A stretch of DNA of 64,000 nucleotides from Hemerocallis citrina (Eukaryota > Streptophyta > Magnoliopsida > Asparagales > Asphodelaceae), in contig CM030366.1 in the NCBI GenBank assembly GCA_017893485.1, positions 199,635,173 to 199,699,172 of the forward strand. The letters run 5' to 3'. A program made the position numbers and the translations under genes. Below the pieces are notes generated by a model, which ran no database searches, was not told where the DNA came from, and was given only the letters and a program-made list of their open reading frames with translations. Shown piece by piece: positions 34,246-47,105 of the stretch (its first letter is position 1; each line of letters begins with the position of its first letter).

Positions 34246-35475
34246 GTCGACTCATAAAGCCTTTGTTTGAAAGCTTTAGCAGAGCTCATATTGGGAAGTA
34301 AAGCTAATTCCTATCTATCTACTCAACTGATTGGCACATGGGAAACTCACATGCCACTCTTTCCAATGCTCCCTTTCTTAATTCCGAGACTTATTTTTCT
34401 TTTTCACATAATTAACTTACAATTTGCAAAGATAGGGGGAGGAATTAAAAGCCTGGATTCGAAGTTCATATTAATCATTCCGTGCCTTGCATATGTTTCG
34501 AGACCTCCTCGCAATTCCCAAGATGATCGATGATCGATGATCGATGATAGGCAAACAGTAAATGGTGACACATGCTGCTGAGGAAAAAATTAATTACACT
34601 CACACCTATAACCAGAGTTAGTTTGTCTCAAATTGGGCCGACCAAATGCATGACTACATTCATTTGCAGTATTAATCAAACAAGTAATTTACACGTGAGA
34701 TCCACGTCTTAATTAATATAGGTTTTTTTTAAAATAAAAATTTAGACATGGTGTGAGTTTGAACCTAAGATCTCCTTTATAATAGTTATGCACGTGTTGT
34801 TAGATTGACAAATGGCACTAAGGCCTTCTCCCATTATAATATTAGAGATTAGAGATATGAGTTGAATGTATTATCTCCAGCGCCGTTGCTACATTGTACG
34901 TGCGTATATGTTTTAACTATAATTAATCGCGTGTAAAGAGTTGAAGAATTCCCAATATTCCAATAAACCAAGGTACAAATGAGAATTAAACATGAGTTAA
35001 TCGTTATTGTACCCTACTTTGATCTTGTTGATCATTTGGGTGAATGCGAGCTCATCGTTAGAATCCTTAATCTCAGGGAAGGATCGAAGTTCACAGAAAG
35101 AATCCAAATACTATTATTTCCAAAAATTTCTCAATCTAGAAATTCTTGAGAGAGAAGCTCTCCAAAAAAATCCAAAAAAGAAACTTAGATCTAGATTTGA
35201 GATAGGAGGGGGCAGGGCTAGAGTTCGTCGCCCCCTCCCCATCCGCCTAGATCTTCGCCGATCAGCGACCTCTCTCTCCTCCGACGAACTCCTCCCACCA
35301 CAACACCGACTGCAGCCTACTCCGAGCTATGGTGGAGTACTGTCGAGGAGGCGTTGTTGTCTCCTCTGCCGACGACGACCGCTCGTGCGAGAGCGGCGTC
35401 GGACTGCTCCAGCTCTGGCGTGAGTGCGCCAAATCCCACCCATCGCGATCTCGTGCCCCGCACGTCGTTGCAATT
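34246..35475. other. Region between LINE and copia; no supported gene
   Basis: AT-rich to about 35000, with (GATGATC)n near 34521-34548. From 35100 it turns GC-rich, with an ATG frame at 35007-35423 that I do not recognise. The part at 35110-35235 is the inverse homologue of 27488-27610. Position 35476-35480 (GCTAC) is the left TSD of the copia. Confidence 0.45.
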
Positions 35476-35480
35476 GCTAC

Positions 35481-35620
35481 TGTTAAGATAAATCAGAGAG
35501 ATGAAAACAATACTGAATATTGAATTGAGTTCAACCAAGTACAATACCACCTATATATAGGAGGAGAACAAATATCAAAACAACTCTACAACCAATATGG
35601 GACTATAATAATATCTAACA
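35481..35620 (-). repeat. 3' LTR of the split copia
   Basis: 140 bp, TGTTAAGATAAATCAG...TAATATCTAACA. Confidence 0.9.
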
Positions 35621-35633
35621 CCCCCACTCAAAC

Positions 35634-36408
35634 TCACGATGGGTCAAACAGTGTGAGTTTGCCTGCTAAGTATCTAAATCTCTGAACAGTATGGGATTTG
35701 GTGAAGAAGTCTGCAGTCTGCTGGGAAGATGTAACAGAATGGAGAGAAATGGTCCCTGCCTCAAAGTGCTCACGAACATAATGACAATCAATCTCTATAT
35801 GCTTCGTTCGCTCATGAAAGATCGGGTTGCTTGCAATGTGCAATGCACTCTGGTTATCACAATGAAGAGGAGTAGTTCCTGTAAGAGTGACACCCATATC
35901 TGATAACAGCCAACGAACATGAATAATCTCTCTAGTAGTAGCTGCCATTGCTCTGTACTCAGCTTCAGTCGAAGAACATGGAACAATGGCCTGTTTCTTA
36001 CTTTGCCATGAGATCAGTGAATCACCAAGAAATAGACAGAAACTGGTGGTAGACCGTCTGGTAGTAGGAGCACCTGCCCAATCTGAATCAGAATATGCAC
36101 TCAGCTCTAGTTTAGATGTAGCAAGCATGAATAATGAGCGAGTAATAGTGCCCTGAAGATATCTGAGAATCCGAAGAAGAGCACCGTAGCGAACTGATGT
36201 AGGAGCAGAAACAAACTGACTGACAATACTGACTGCATGAGCAATATTGGGTCTGGTCATGCATAAGTAGACAAGCTATCCAACAATCTGTCTGTATCTA
36301 GTGGGATCAGGAAGGAGCTCACCATCAGTGGGACGAAGCTTCACATGAAGCTCTAAAGGTGTATCGGCTGATCTACTGTCAGAAAGGCATGCAGCGGAGA
36401 TAATATCT
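35634..36408 (-). pseudogene. Split copia: end of RT and RNase H
   Basis: From the insertion point leftwards: DIISAACLSDSRSADTPLEL, a stop near 36275, MTRPNIAHAV, then RNase H with SDSDWAGAPTTRRST (about 36080), [13 protein letters not shown] (about 35965), CDNQSALHIASNPIFHERTK (about 35860) and QTADFFTK (about 35690), ending FDPS at 35634. It joins in frame with the RT part at 39352 onward once the solo LTR is ignored. Confidence 0.88.
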
Positions 36409-36958
36409 TGTAACACCCCACATTTATTTTAAATTAAAAATGTTTTTTTTATAATTTTTGCACGTATGATGCACGTGCAAATTTTTATTCTCATTTACTA
36501 ATTTTTAGCATGCATAAGTTTTAATTAGCCTTACATTTGATCCATGGACCTATGAATTAAATTCTAGCCCATTAGGAAAGGAGCCCACTAGATAATTAAA
36601 TAAATTAATTAGTAACGAGCCCATTTAGCAAGCCCACTATTGAAAATCACATATTTAGTTAAGTATGCACTAATACATAACAAGTTGCAAATGTTAGTAC
36701 ACATTTAGAGTTATAGAAATGTGTTCATATTTATTTGTGCATGTGTGCATGCACACACAAATGAACTTGGACCGGTTTGTGGGCAAGGGGGGTGGCCGCT
36801 TTTTAGAGAGGGGAGGAGAAGAGTTGGAGGTTGAGGTTGTGGAGAGTGGGGAGGTGAAGAGATGTGGGTTTTGGGAGTTAGGAAAGTGGAGAGTTGTAGA
36901 ATAAATTTGAAGAGTTATTAGGGTGGGATTTTTACACTTTAGACTCTCTCAAAATCCT

Positions 36959-36966
36959 ATAAATAG
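36959..36966 (+). promoter_or_regulatory. TATA box in the solo LTR
   Basis: CCTATAAATAGAGCCCC, about 550 bp into the LTR, corresponding to TATAAATA at 59924 in the related LTR. Both are followed by a CT/CCC-rich start-site-like region. Confidence 0.55.
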
Positions 36967-37787
36967 AGCCCCATTCCCTACCTTTCGCTTGCACCAAAAC
37001 ATTATCAAAATCAAAAGAAAGAAAGAAAGAAAAGAAAGAGAGTCAGATTTCTTTTGCTTGGGGGAAATTTTGCTAGAGAGAAGAAACCATTGCTAGGAGA
37101 GGGAGCTTGCTAGGAGGAAAAACAATTGCTAGGAGTTTGTCTTGGAGTTAGAAGTAGTGTCCTATCATTCCCTTCAAATTGTTCAACACATAAGGTGGGT
37201 GATTTCATTATTTTCTAATGTAGGATATGCATGCTAAAGATGAGTATTATAAGAAGAATTTTGATATGAATAGATAAAATTCAGTTAGTATAAAATGATA
37301 TGTTGTTGTTGTGATTAAGTTGAAAAAGAAAAGTTACCATGCTAATTAAAGAGAATAATTAATTGATGTTATGAACCATGTTAGTATGCTTGCAAAACTT
37401 TGTGTTTATGATATTGTTGACATATAAGAGAAATTTTGATGTGAAAATTATGAATGAAATTCATGCTAGTATAATAGGATATGAAAGTAGTTTTGTTATG
37501 ATAAAAACCATGAAAATTAAAGAAAAGAATTCTTTTATGTATAAACCATGCTAGTAAGTTGCAATATTTTGTGCTTATGATATTGTTGACCACATTATAC
37601 TATTTTGACTAAAGTAAGAAAATGAAGCTTATGTTTATTAAAGGGAAGAAATAATATGTCAACATATGAGTTTTACAAACCCAAACCTGTAGTCCGTAGG
37701 AGTGACAGTAGACCGGTAAATTTCAACAATCGACCGTCACAAACCTGGCCGCAAACCTTTCTTGAAAAAGTGGATTTTTGTACGGAA

Positions 37788-37972
37788 CAGTCGACTGGCT
37801 CCTTTCACAGTCGACTGTCACTGCAATGAGTTATGTTTTCTTAAAAGTTGGATTTCTCGTAGAACAGTCGACTGGCTTCAGTACACAGTCGATTGTCACT
37901 GCTCTGATTGATGGTTTCTTGAGTTTGAAATTCACGCGGGACAGTCGACTGATCACCCTATGAGGTCGACTG
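37788..37972. repeat. Three paired GTCGAC palindromes
   Basis: Pairs start at 37788/37808, 37865/37886 and 37942/37963, with spacings of 20, 21 and 21 bp. The pairs recur every 77 bp. Confidence 0.9.
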
Positions 37973-39351
37973 CTACTGCTCAAATCAATGTTTCCTTGAG
38001 GTTTCGAATTGCTTCTTTTGAATGAAATACTTGGTGTAGGTTGAGTTATAAATTGTTTCAGGAGTTTAAATTGCAAATGAGATTACAAGTGATGACTTCA
38101 TGTTTGTGAAAAGAATTTTTGTTATTAATTTAAAGATGAATTATGAATGAATAAGAGAAACATGAATATTGATAAATAAGACATGGAATCAAAAGTTAGA
38201 GATTTGAATATAATTGATTATTGGAGGGTATGAACACCCATGATCCTTGTACATGAAAAGTTGAGATTTAGAGTTAGGAGACCTTGTTACTGGCAATATT
38301 GAAATAAAAGATGTTGAGATGTGATTTTGAGATATGGCCATAAAGCCATCTTGATAAATGTTGATTAAGTCCGGTAGAAGGTAAAAACTAATTCTAGGTT
38401 TGAAAAATTATTTGTCTTGAAATAAATAAGTAGGCACTTAAGTAAAGATGTAGTAAACATGGGCAAACGTAAGTGGGGTGCTCTATATAGTCGGCGGTGG
38501 AATCCGAGGCTATAGACCCAGTTGGTGGACTGAGGTTGCTCCATGGGAAACAAACTTTTATATTTAAATCCTAGACTATGAGGACGGATCAGCGGTGGAC
38601 TCCAGGATCTTGAGTAGTCGGGCAGATAATTTGTCATATTCCCATGTATATATGTATACCGGGGCTAGAGGGTCACTTGCGAGATGATTCGCACGATGTG
38701 GGATCTGTTATAGTAGTCAGCGGTAGACTCCGGGGCAGGGATCCAAATTCGAGGAATGATCTAAATCCCGTCTTATTACCAGGTAGTTATCATGGCGAGA
38801 GAATGAGGCCTTTATTGTGGAGTACATAGGTGCTTGCCCTCGGACCTATGTAGTATGAGATGCATAGAATCCGAACAAGTGTACATTAGCGTCATCCTAG
38901 TTTAAAATGTGTGCATTAACCATTAAGGCATGGCATACACTTCATGTATAGTGTAGTCACAATTTTAACACTTCTTTTGTTCATTCAATCTCTTGTGATT
39001 TTGTTAAAATGATGAGATCGTTATATGTACGGTATAGAGAGGATAGCCGAGTATAACACTTTCGTCAGTTGTAAGTGACTAACGTGCCCATAGGTTGATA
39101 TGCAGGTAATGGACCATTCATAAAGGAATAAAGCTATTATGATGCAATCGATGTTTTATTTAATAAAGTTGTACAAGTTATATTTGTTTTCAAATGTTGT
39201 AATCTTTCATTCTTCCGCTGTGTAAATCAAAGATGTATTTGAACTCTAATGTTATTGAAAAAGTTTTAATTTCCTTGTAAAAGTGTACGAAGTGAAGTAA
39301 AAATCCTGTGGAATCTTGAATTCGGTCTTATTTGGAATTCGGGGTGTTACA

Positions 39352-40238
39352 TATTTGTTGTGTATTTCTGTTGAGAAATGAGTATCCCCCGAGATCCATG
39401 AGCAATCTCTAGGCCCAGAAAATAACATAGTCTGCTAAGGTCTTTCATATGGAACTGTTGATGAATGTATTTCTGGGTGGATATAATGCCCGCAGAGTCA
39501 TCCCCAGTAATGATCATATCGTCAACATAGAGTAGTAGAATTACCCTCCCCTGCGGTGATGACCGCATAAACTTAGAATGCTCCTGAGAACTCTGACTAA
39601 AACCAGCCTTGGTGATGATAAGGCGAAAATACTCAAACTAGGCTCGAGGGGCATGCTTCAAACCATATATAACCCAATGCAGCCGGCAAACATGACGAGG
39701 AGGAGTAGGGAGGCCAGAAGGAGGATCCATATAAACAATCTCAGATAAGGTACCATGAAGAAAAGCATTCTTCACGTCCATCTGGTATAACGTCCATTGG
39801 TGGATGGCTGCAACAGTAAGAAGAGTACGAACAGTAGTCATCTGTGCAACAGGAGCAAAGGTCTCATCATAATCAATGCCATGCTCCTGAGTAAATTCTC
39901 GGGCTACTAGACGAGCCTTGTGCCGCTCAACAGATCCATCAGGTTGATATTTGACCTTGAAGATCCACTTACAGCTAATAGGCTGAACGCCCTCTGGTAG
40001 AGGAAAAACATCCCAAATGCCAGTTTGATCAAATGCATTGAATTCCTCTGCAATAGCTTTCCTCTATTAAGGATATTGAATTGCATCTTGATAGATTATG
40101 GGCACATTGTAGAGTGTATAGCAGTGAGATATGCGTGAAACTGTGGTGAGTAGGAAGCTAGGGTGGCAAAACCAAACTGGTCAGAAGGACCAGTGGCATC
40201 AGGTGTATAACGTGCCGGAGGAATTCCAGAAGTGGAAC
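39352..40238 (-). pseudogene. Split copia: reverse transcriptase core
   Basis: Reading leftwards: [14 protein letters not shown] (about 39985), [39 protein letters not shown] (about 39790-39730) and YGLKHAPRA, then a stop (TAG near 39638) replacing the usual Trp. LLLYVDDMIITGDD (about 39540-39500) and YFLGLEIA follow. The frame is cut by the solo LTR at 39351. The catalytic YVDD is intact, but the gene is split twice. Confidence 0.88.
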
Positions 40239-43200
40239 TGTAGTGCCCTAAATTTCCAATATGGTATCTTAGAAATATGTGGCACAATTCCCAGCATCAA
40301 CTTCAATTGCAATAGTACACATAGCCAAAAACACAGATAATTTTTATTTCAACTTTTATTACAACAATCATTTACAAAATACAGCGGAAATACAAAACAC
40401 CTTGAATTACAAACTTTCTTTTTACAACACTTCTTTTACAAAATTTGCACAAAAGCTCTATTACATCAATTTATCTCAAGCATCCAAATCCCAAGCTCTA
40501 AGCAACAACAACCTGTAAAACATGAGCCTAGAGATAACCCTAACTCCCAAAACTAAAGGGGTCAGCCATAACGGTGTGAGTGACATAAAAACAAAACAAC
40601 ATAAATAAAACATTAAGCATGGAGTCATCAACAACATGTATTGCAAGAATAAACGAAGTGAGAAATACCATTAAGTAACACATGGAAACATCAAGGAATA
40701 TAAGATAGAAAATAGTAATACATGAAAATATCAAGTGAATCTAGACTAAGTGTCAGGTGTAGGAAAACAGGAAAACACAAGCATAAAACCAAGTCAAGAA
40801 AATATATTTGTATATGCTGACTCTCTAATGCGTACTTGTCGAATTCTATGCATTCCATAGTACATAGGTCCGATGCAAGCCCTTAACGATCTCCACTTTA
40901 TAGGGATAACCCCTCGTTATGCAACTAATCCTACTACAGTGATGGAAAACAAGATTCAGAATACTTCGCGAATAGGCACCACAGCTCTCGACGCGCAAGC
41001 ATCATGTAAGATAGCTCAAAAACAACCGGAGAATCATCTCCCAAACCCGTGTACCCCACGAATAGGCTTGCAAGGCCCTCGACGTGCAGATACACCAGGT
41101 ACATTCCGTGAATAGGCCTGCCGACCCTCGACACGCGAATGTACCCTGCATGCTCCGTGAATAGGCCTACAGATCCTCGATACGCGAACACACAAATGTC
41201 CTATCGAGACTTAACAACAAACAGTCCTGGAACGCATCCGTTGGACTAACAAAACCATGAGCCTATACTTACGTTTCCCAAGTTCCATCACATCCCCACT
41301 AGTGCCTGTCCTTAAGATGGTTATTATTAAAACACAAAATTTCCATCTCTAAAGTCAGTGTATCCTGCCAGACTTAAATACTCAACAACATCTAAACCAA
41401 GACCCCCAAGGTCTAACTCAACAAATCTCAACTGCCATTTCACAGGACTCCCACTCAACTCCTAGAGATCTCAACAAGACCAAAATTCACAAATCCATCG
41501 TCAAAACGATCATAGGGAGAAACCTCTCCAATCAACAAAACCTAAATCTTTATAAAATTTCAGAATCCAAATCCAATAATAAAATATCTTGAAAACATAT
41601 GTTCTGTAGAAAGAATAATATTTAGAATAGTAAGTTATAGATCCAAAAACATTTAAAGAATCAATCATTTAAAGAACATCTGGAAAACTCAAGAAACATC
41701 AGTAGCAGTAGACTGCAAAACAGAGTCGGTCGACTGTCCAGAGCGAAAATCCAATATTTTTAAGAAAATAATTCTAAGTGTTGACGGTCGACTGTAAAAG
41801 TCACCAGTCGACTGTCCAGAGCAAAAATCCAACACCTCGAGAAAATATCAAAAACAGAGCAGAGACAGTTGACTGGAGAAATGGTTCAGTCGACCGTTCT
41901 GCACGATATTTCAAGAAAAAAGAAAAACACAGCAGCCAGGTAGCGACGGTCGACTGTCGAAACATACCAGTCGACTGTCATGCCTACAGACTGCAGTTTG
42001 GGTTGTACATATTTCAACCGATACGAAGATTTACTTTACAAAAACGAAATCTATAAAAAGTATATTTCTGATATGATCAAATACAACTTATAGGATATAC
42101 AATGATCCATAAAAACCAATCAAAAACCACTTGAATTGATAAAATAGCTTTTTGATGAACTTCTTCAAAATAAAAACATGAATGTGTGCATATATCAAAA
42201 TTAGAGTTTTTAAGAATCAATCATACATCAAAATAACTCAGTTTCATATTCCAAAACATATCAATACCAAAATAAGTTGAGATATTGTCAAATTCTTCGA
42301 AAATGCATAAAACTCAATTTCTTTTTAAACAACAAAAATACGATATTTATGAAAAACGTTTGTGCATACTTGTGCACCAAAAGAACTTCACAAATTCATA
42401 AACTAAAATAACAAAATATTCAGATTTAAAAACTTAGTATTTGAGTAAATCCAAATTCAAATAAAATCTTTCACAAAATCACAAATTTCCAAATTTAATC
42501 AAAAATGTATCAATCCCCAATTTAGTCATCACAACTCAAATTCTCAAGACATGGTCTTTTAATCCATTACTCATTCTCAAAATTCCTCAAACTCAATCTC
42601 AACTATTCTCAATAGTTGACTCATAAACAAATTTATCATTGACATGACCAAGTTGCTTTCATCCAACTCACCAATAGTCTAAAAAAATCTCATCTTAAAT
42701 CAATTAATGCATAACTTTCACCATACTCAATCGAATCAATAAATACTCAAAAGAAATAGTATACTCACAATTTATATTAGGTTTTCCTACAATCTAAAGT
42801 CATTCACATGCAACTCTACTCACAAATAACTAGGGTTCTTCTCAAAAGATCCAATTTTAACTCATCCATTCATTCAATCCACCACATGTATTCATATCAA
42901 AAACCCTAGCATGTTTTCTACTAGATGAAACACCACATACAACATTCCAAGAACAAAACAAAACAACTTAAAACATGCACAAAACAAAATAAAATAAAAT
43001 AAGTCACTCACCTTGTTGAAGAGATCAAACGAAGGCAAGATAGAAATAGGAAAAAGCCTCTCCTTTGCAAAGAAATCCAAGATCTTCCCTTTAAATCTCC
43101 AAGAAAATAAAACAATGAATCTTTTGTGTTGTGCAGCGAAAGACGGCTGCACTTCACCTTTTAAATAGGCCGGAATTTGGAGAATTAGGATTTTTGAACA

Positions 43201-43635
43201 CATTTGCAAAATAATCCTTTTAAAATATATCTTTACATAAATAGATCTCTATACTTGGAAACTTGATAAAACCAATTTAATTGAGATTTAAAAACAAAAT
43301 GAACAATTTATTTTCAGCCGACACTATTTGAAAAGTCCAGAAAAACAGTTTTGTACTTTCATCCCTCAAAATGACAATTTGCAAAAAGATCATTCTTTTT
43401 GTAATATTTGCAAATAGGTCCAATAAATATCAGAAAAAATCCAGAACATTACAAATAAATCCCAAATAATAAATAATGATTTTTCACAAAATAATTTTGG
43501 CTTTTGAACTTTTCAAGAAAACATTTGCACGTGTAAAAAGATACATTTTCAGAAAAATATTTATTAAATCTCCAAAAATTATTTTAATTTATTTATAAAT
43601 CTTTAAAATAATATTTAAAAATACGGGATACTATA
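40239..43635 (-). mobile_element. 3.40-kb Tekay-like solo LTR in the copia, reverse orientation
   Basis: Plus strand TGTAGTGCCC...GGGATACTATA, so the LTR reads TATAGTATCCCG...GGGCACTACA on the minus strand; its first bases are mutated from TG to TA. The flanks are GGAAC (40234-40238) and GGAAT (43636-43640), one mismatch. It is the inverse of the solo LTR at 47106-50424 over most of its length, for example AGCATCAACTTCAATTG near 40294 against GATGCTGAGAA near 50365. Confidence 0.86.
41706..41977. repeat. Four paired GTCGAC palindromes
   Basis: Pairs start at 41706/41727, 41785/41805, 41866/41887 and 41947/41968, with spacings of 21, 20, 21 and 21 bp. Pair-to-pair steps are about 79-81 bp. 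Confidence 0.9.
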
Positions 43636-45632
43636 GGAATGGGTAGACTGACGAAGAAGTGGTGGACTGACAGGGTGTGGGGGTGAGGACGGTGGAGTAG
43701 ATGCATGTGTCGGTGGGGAAGTAGGTGGGATGGATACTGGCTGCTGTAGGGATGCAGGTGATGTTTTGGTAGGGGGAAAAACAAGTGTAGGAATGGCAAG
43801 ATATGTGAATGGAGCCAGAGGAGTGGGATAAAAAAGAATGCGGGAAGACAAAGTCGGGGGGCTAGCAACAATTGGGGAATCGAGAAATCTAGTATATCCT
43901 GGGGGGGGGAGTTCAGGTAGTAAGGGGAGTCTTCCACAAAGGATACATGTCGAGAAATACGGACACAACCCGCTGATGAATCAAAACAACGATAACCTTT
44001 GTGTTCAGAACTGAGACCTAGATGAACGCACTTAGCTGCACGAGCAGAGAGTTTCGTGTGCTCAGTAGGAGGGAGAAGGACGTAACTGGTGCACCCAAAG
44101 GTATGGAGCATACTGTAATCGGGGATGAATGATAAAGAGCCTCATAAGGCATCGTACCAGCTAGGGCAAACGATGGAGTAATGTCGATGAGACTAATAGA
44201 GGTCAAGATAGCTTCAGCCTAGAAAGAATGAGAAGCGGAAGAGGAGAGTAAAAGAGCACGAGTCGTCTCAAGGATGTAACGATGCTTGCATTCAGCTACA
44301 CCATTATGCTCATGTGTGTGAGGGCATGATTGCTGAAACTGGGTGCCGTGAGACTGAAGGATCGATCTCATAGTGGTGGAAGTGTACTCACGTTCACCCT
44401 CCGATCGAAAATTCTTAATGCGCACACCGAACTGAGTGTGAATCATAGTTGTAAAGAACCGGTAAATATCAGGTATCTTAGATCGCTGATGCATAAGAAA
44501 AACCCATGTATGTCTAGCGAAGTCATCGATGAACGCAACATAATAGAGATAGCCCTTCCACGAGGGTACGGGAGAGGGTCCCCATATGTCAGAATAAATA
44601 AGTTGAAAAGGGTGAGTGGTTTCAGAAGTTCTTTTGTGACTAAAGGGTAGGGGGTAGGGCAATGTGTTTGGCCAAATGACAACCCTGACAATCAGATAAA
44701 TGTTTAAAAGTAAGAGAACCAAGGGCACCACTGCGAGCTATAGTCTGGAGTCGTGATGCGCTAATATGATCTAAATGTCTGTGCCACAGATAAGCATCAG
44801 AGGAAACAATACCGGCAAAGCTAGAAGGAGAGTGATGTGCACGAAGAAAATCTAGATAATATAGACGACCATTACGACTAGCACGCCCAAAATCCTCACC
44901 GGTGGACGAATCAGTAATAGAACAACATAAAGAGTCAAAAGTAACGACAAGATCACTATCGCACAACGCACTAATAGAAATAAGGTTTATTGATAAATGA
45001 TAAGTATAGAGAACATATGATAATGTGAGAGTGGGAGAGTTAATTGTCCCTGAGTGTGTAATAAGAAGTGGTGAACCATCAGCTGTGTGTAGAGATGGAG
45101 AGTGAGAGGGAAGTGCTGTGCAAGTGGTGAACAGTGTCTGATTACTAGTGAGATAATGTGATGCACCAGAATCTAAAATCCAGAATGAATTCATGCCGGG
45201 AGTGGCAGAAGGTGCAGGAGTAGAGGAGCCAGCATTGATAGACTGACCCATGAGATGTAGTTCTAGCTGAGTAACGCGTTGCTGAAGATTAGCCCAGTCA
45301 GCAGGAGACGGCAAGGCCGGAGTGACGGGCTTGGCCGAGGATGTGAGGGAAGAAGCACTGCGAGGAGAAATGAGACTAGCGCTGCTATGAATGAGAGCAC
45401 AATATGGAGGGAGATGCTGCTGGTGTCTGGATCGAGGTAGGGAGTAGGGTGGTGCTACCGGTGGCGGAAGTAGAGGTGGGGTAGGGTGAGAAATGATGTT
45501 AGGAGAAGGTAGTTAGGTCGGTGGCAGACTGAAAGTGGCGCTGTTGCTTTTTGAATCTGGAGGAGGAACAAGAGCGATTGCATCGGGAAAGTTAGTGGAG
45601 GCGGAAATATGTGGAAGAGACTGAGATGCCAT
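43636..45632 (-). pseudogene. Split copia: short gag remnant, protease and integrase
   Basis: Met at 45630-45632 (MASQSLPHISAS) opens a Pro/Ser-rich stretch. The normal gag core and zinc knuckle are absent. Protease ILDSGASHYLTSNQT lies at about 45175, GAG-pre-integrase YLWHRHLDHISASRLQ at about 44790, a frameshift near 44690, and integrase YSDIWGPSP at about 44600. FIDDFARHTWVF follows; the second catalytic region reads FRSEGEREY (the usual Asp-Asn-Gly is changed), then HTHEHNGVAECKHR. A stop lies near 44222 and the frame changes again near 44110. The integrase C-terminus (GCTSYVLLPP, KGYRCFD) runs to the solo LTR. Confidence 0.85.
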
Positions 45633-45646
45633 CAAGTAGTAGTACC

Positions 45647-45763
<117 letters not shown>

Positions 45764-46385
45764 GTTTTTTTCTTTTTCCTTTTTTTTGATTTTTTTTGAA
45801 TTATTTTTGAATTTTTTGGAATTTTTTTGATTTTTTTTAAATTTTATTTTTGATTTTTTAACAAAAAAAGAAAAAGAGTATTTGACTGGAGATCTGATTG
45901 GATTGGAGATATGAGGAGATCTGATTGTTGACCGGTGGCATCGACGATTGAGGGAGGAGCAGCGGGGTATGGTTGCTCGTCGATTGGGAGAGAGAAGCAA
46001 CAGGGATTGATGACCTGGCTTCCTACTCACTGGGGCTCTGACTGAACAGGGATTGTCGATTGGGAGAGAGAATCAAGAAGGTTCTGACTGAAGAGGGAGT
46101 ACCGGCTAGGGCAGACGAGGGAGTCTATGGCTGATGGTGGCTCGAGCGGGCTGAAGGTGGCTCGAGCGGCGACGCTCGACGGGGACTATGACGGCACCGG
46201 GAGGGGGTTGGGAGGTCGACGACTGGGGGGATTCGCCGGAGTTGGAGGTGGGTTCTTTGTCCTTGGAAGAAAACAAGGATGATGAACATGATTTTTTTTA
46301 AATCTATTTTTTTGCTGTTGGGATTTGAGAATTTTTGTAGAGGAAATTTAAGAAGGGAAATTTTGGATAATTGGCTTTGATACCA

Positions 46386-46525
46386 TGTTAAAATAAATCA
46401 GAGAGATGAAAACAATACTAAATACTGAATTGAGTTCAACCAAGTACAATACCACCTATATATAGGTGGAGAACAAATATCAAAACAACTCTACAACCAA
46501 TATGGGACTATAATAATATCTAACA
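46386..46525 (-). repeat. 5' LTR of the split copia
   Basis: 140 bp, nearly the same as 35481-35620 (TGTTAAAATAAATCAG at its start). It is followed on the minus strand by the primer-binding site. Confidence 0.9.
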
Positions 46526-46530
46526 GCTAC

Positions 46531-47105
46531 CAACGTTAAGTGCAGTTTGGAAGAAGAGTGGAAGTGAGCAATGGACGGTGAAGATTAGTGGATGTGATTG
46601 ATATGGAGCTAGCAAGAGCTGTGAATGGGATGAGCATACTTTATCTTCTTCATAGAGCATTAGATGTACACAATTTTGAACAAATTGTTAGTGATGGGTG
46701 GCTAGGTGTTTGTTTTTGTGTATAAAATTTATCATGTAATGCATCCTGAGTCCTAATTTTAGGAATGTAAGTCTTCTTATGTTGTGATTTGGTGGCATCC
46801 GGTACTCCGGAGCTTCCTCCCTCAACAGCCACAACAGAGCCACTACTTCCCCCTCATCAATGACCCTGACAATGGCAACACCACCGCCCATCGTGGCGAG
46901 AGGAGAAGACTTGTTGTTTGATTGGGGTTTTTTCGTTGAGAGAGAGAGAGAGATGTTGCTCTTCACTACTCTCTTTTGGTGTGTGTCTGTGTGTGTAAGA
47001 AATCGCCTAAGAGACTAAGAGCGTGAGAGAGGTGAAGGTATCCTCCTCACGACTCTCTCTTTGGTTGTGGCTTTGGTGGGGGTGTGTCAGTATGTTGTTT
47101 GCGAG
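46531..47105. other. Short unassigned block between copia and solo LTR
   Basis: No gene recognised. Before the insertions it was contiguous with 35480 on the left and 50430 on the right, as the two perfect TSDs show. It contains (GA)n tracts and GTGTGT runs near 46940-47000. Confidence 0.5.

Larger units (their letters stand above)
36409..39351 (+). mobile_element. 2.94-kb Tekay-like solo LTR in the copia RT/RNase H
   Basis: TGTAACACCCC...GGGGTGTTACA with 5-bp flanks TATCT (36404-36408) and TATTT (39352-39356), one mismatch. It shares GCACGTGCAAAT near the start, a TATAAATA box, paired GTCGAC palindromes and GACCTATGTAGTATGAGAT (about 38843) with the 3' LTR of the gypsy at 59433-62305. It has no internal coding sequence and no second LTR. 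The copia reading frame resumes on both sides. Confidence 0.87.

Noticed and set aside
35007..35423. 138-aa ORF as a host gene
   Set aside because: Arg/Ser/Leu-rich GC-biased frame without recognisable domains, and part of it is the inverse of another repeat in the window (27488-27610).
37788..37972. Regularly spaced palindromes considered as a CRISPR array
   Set aside because: Motif is only 10 bp, spacing is about 20 bp within LTRs of plant retrotransposons, spacers are not unique units and there are no cas genes; the host is eukaryotic.
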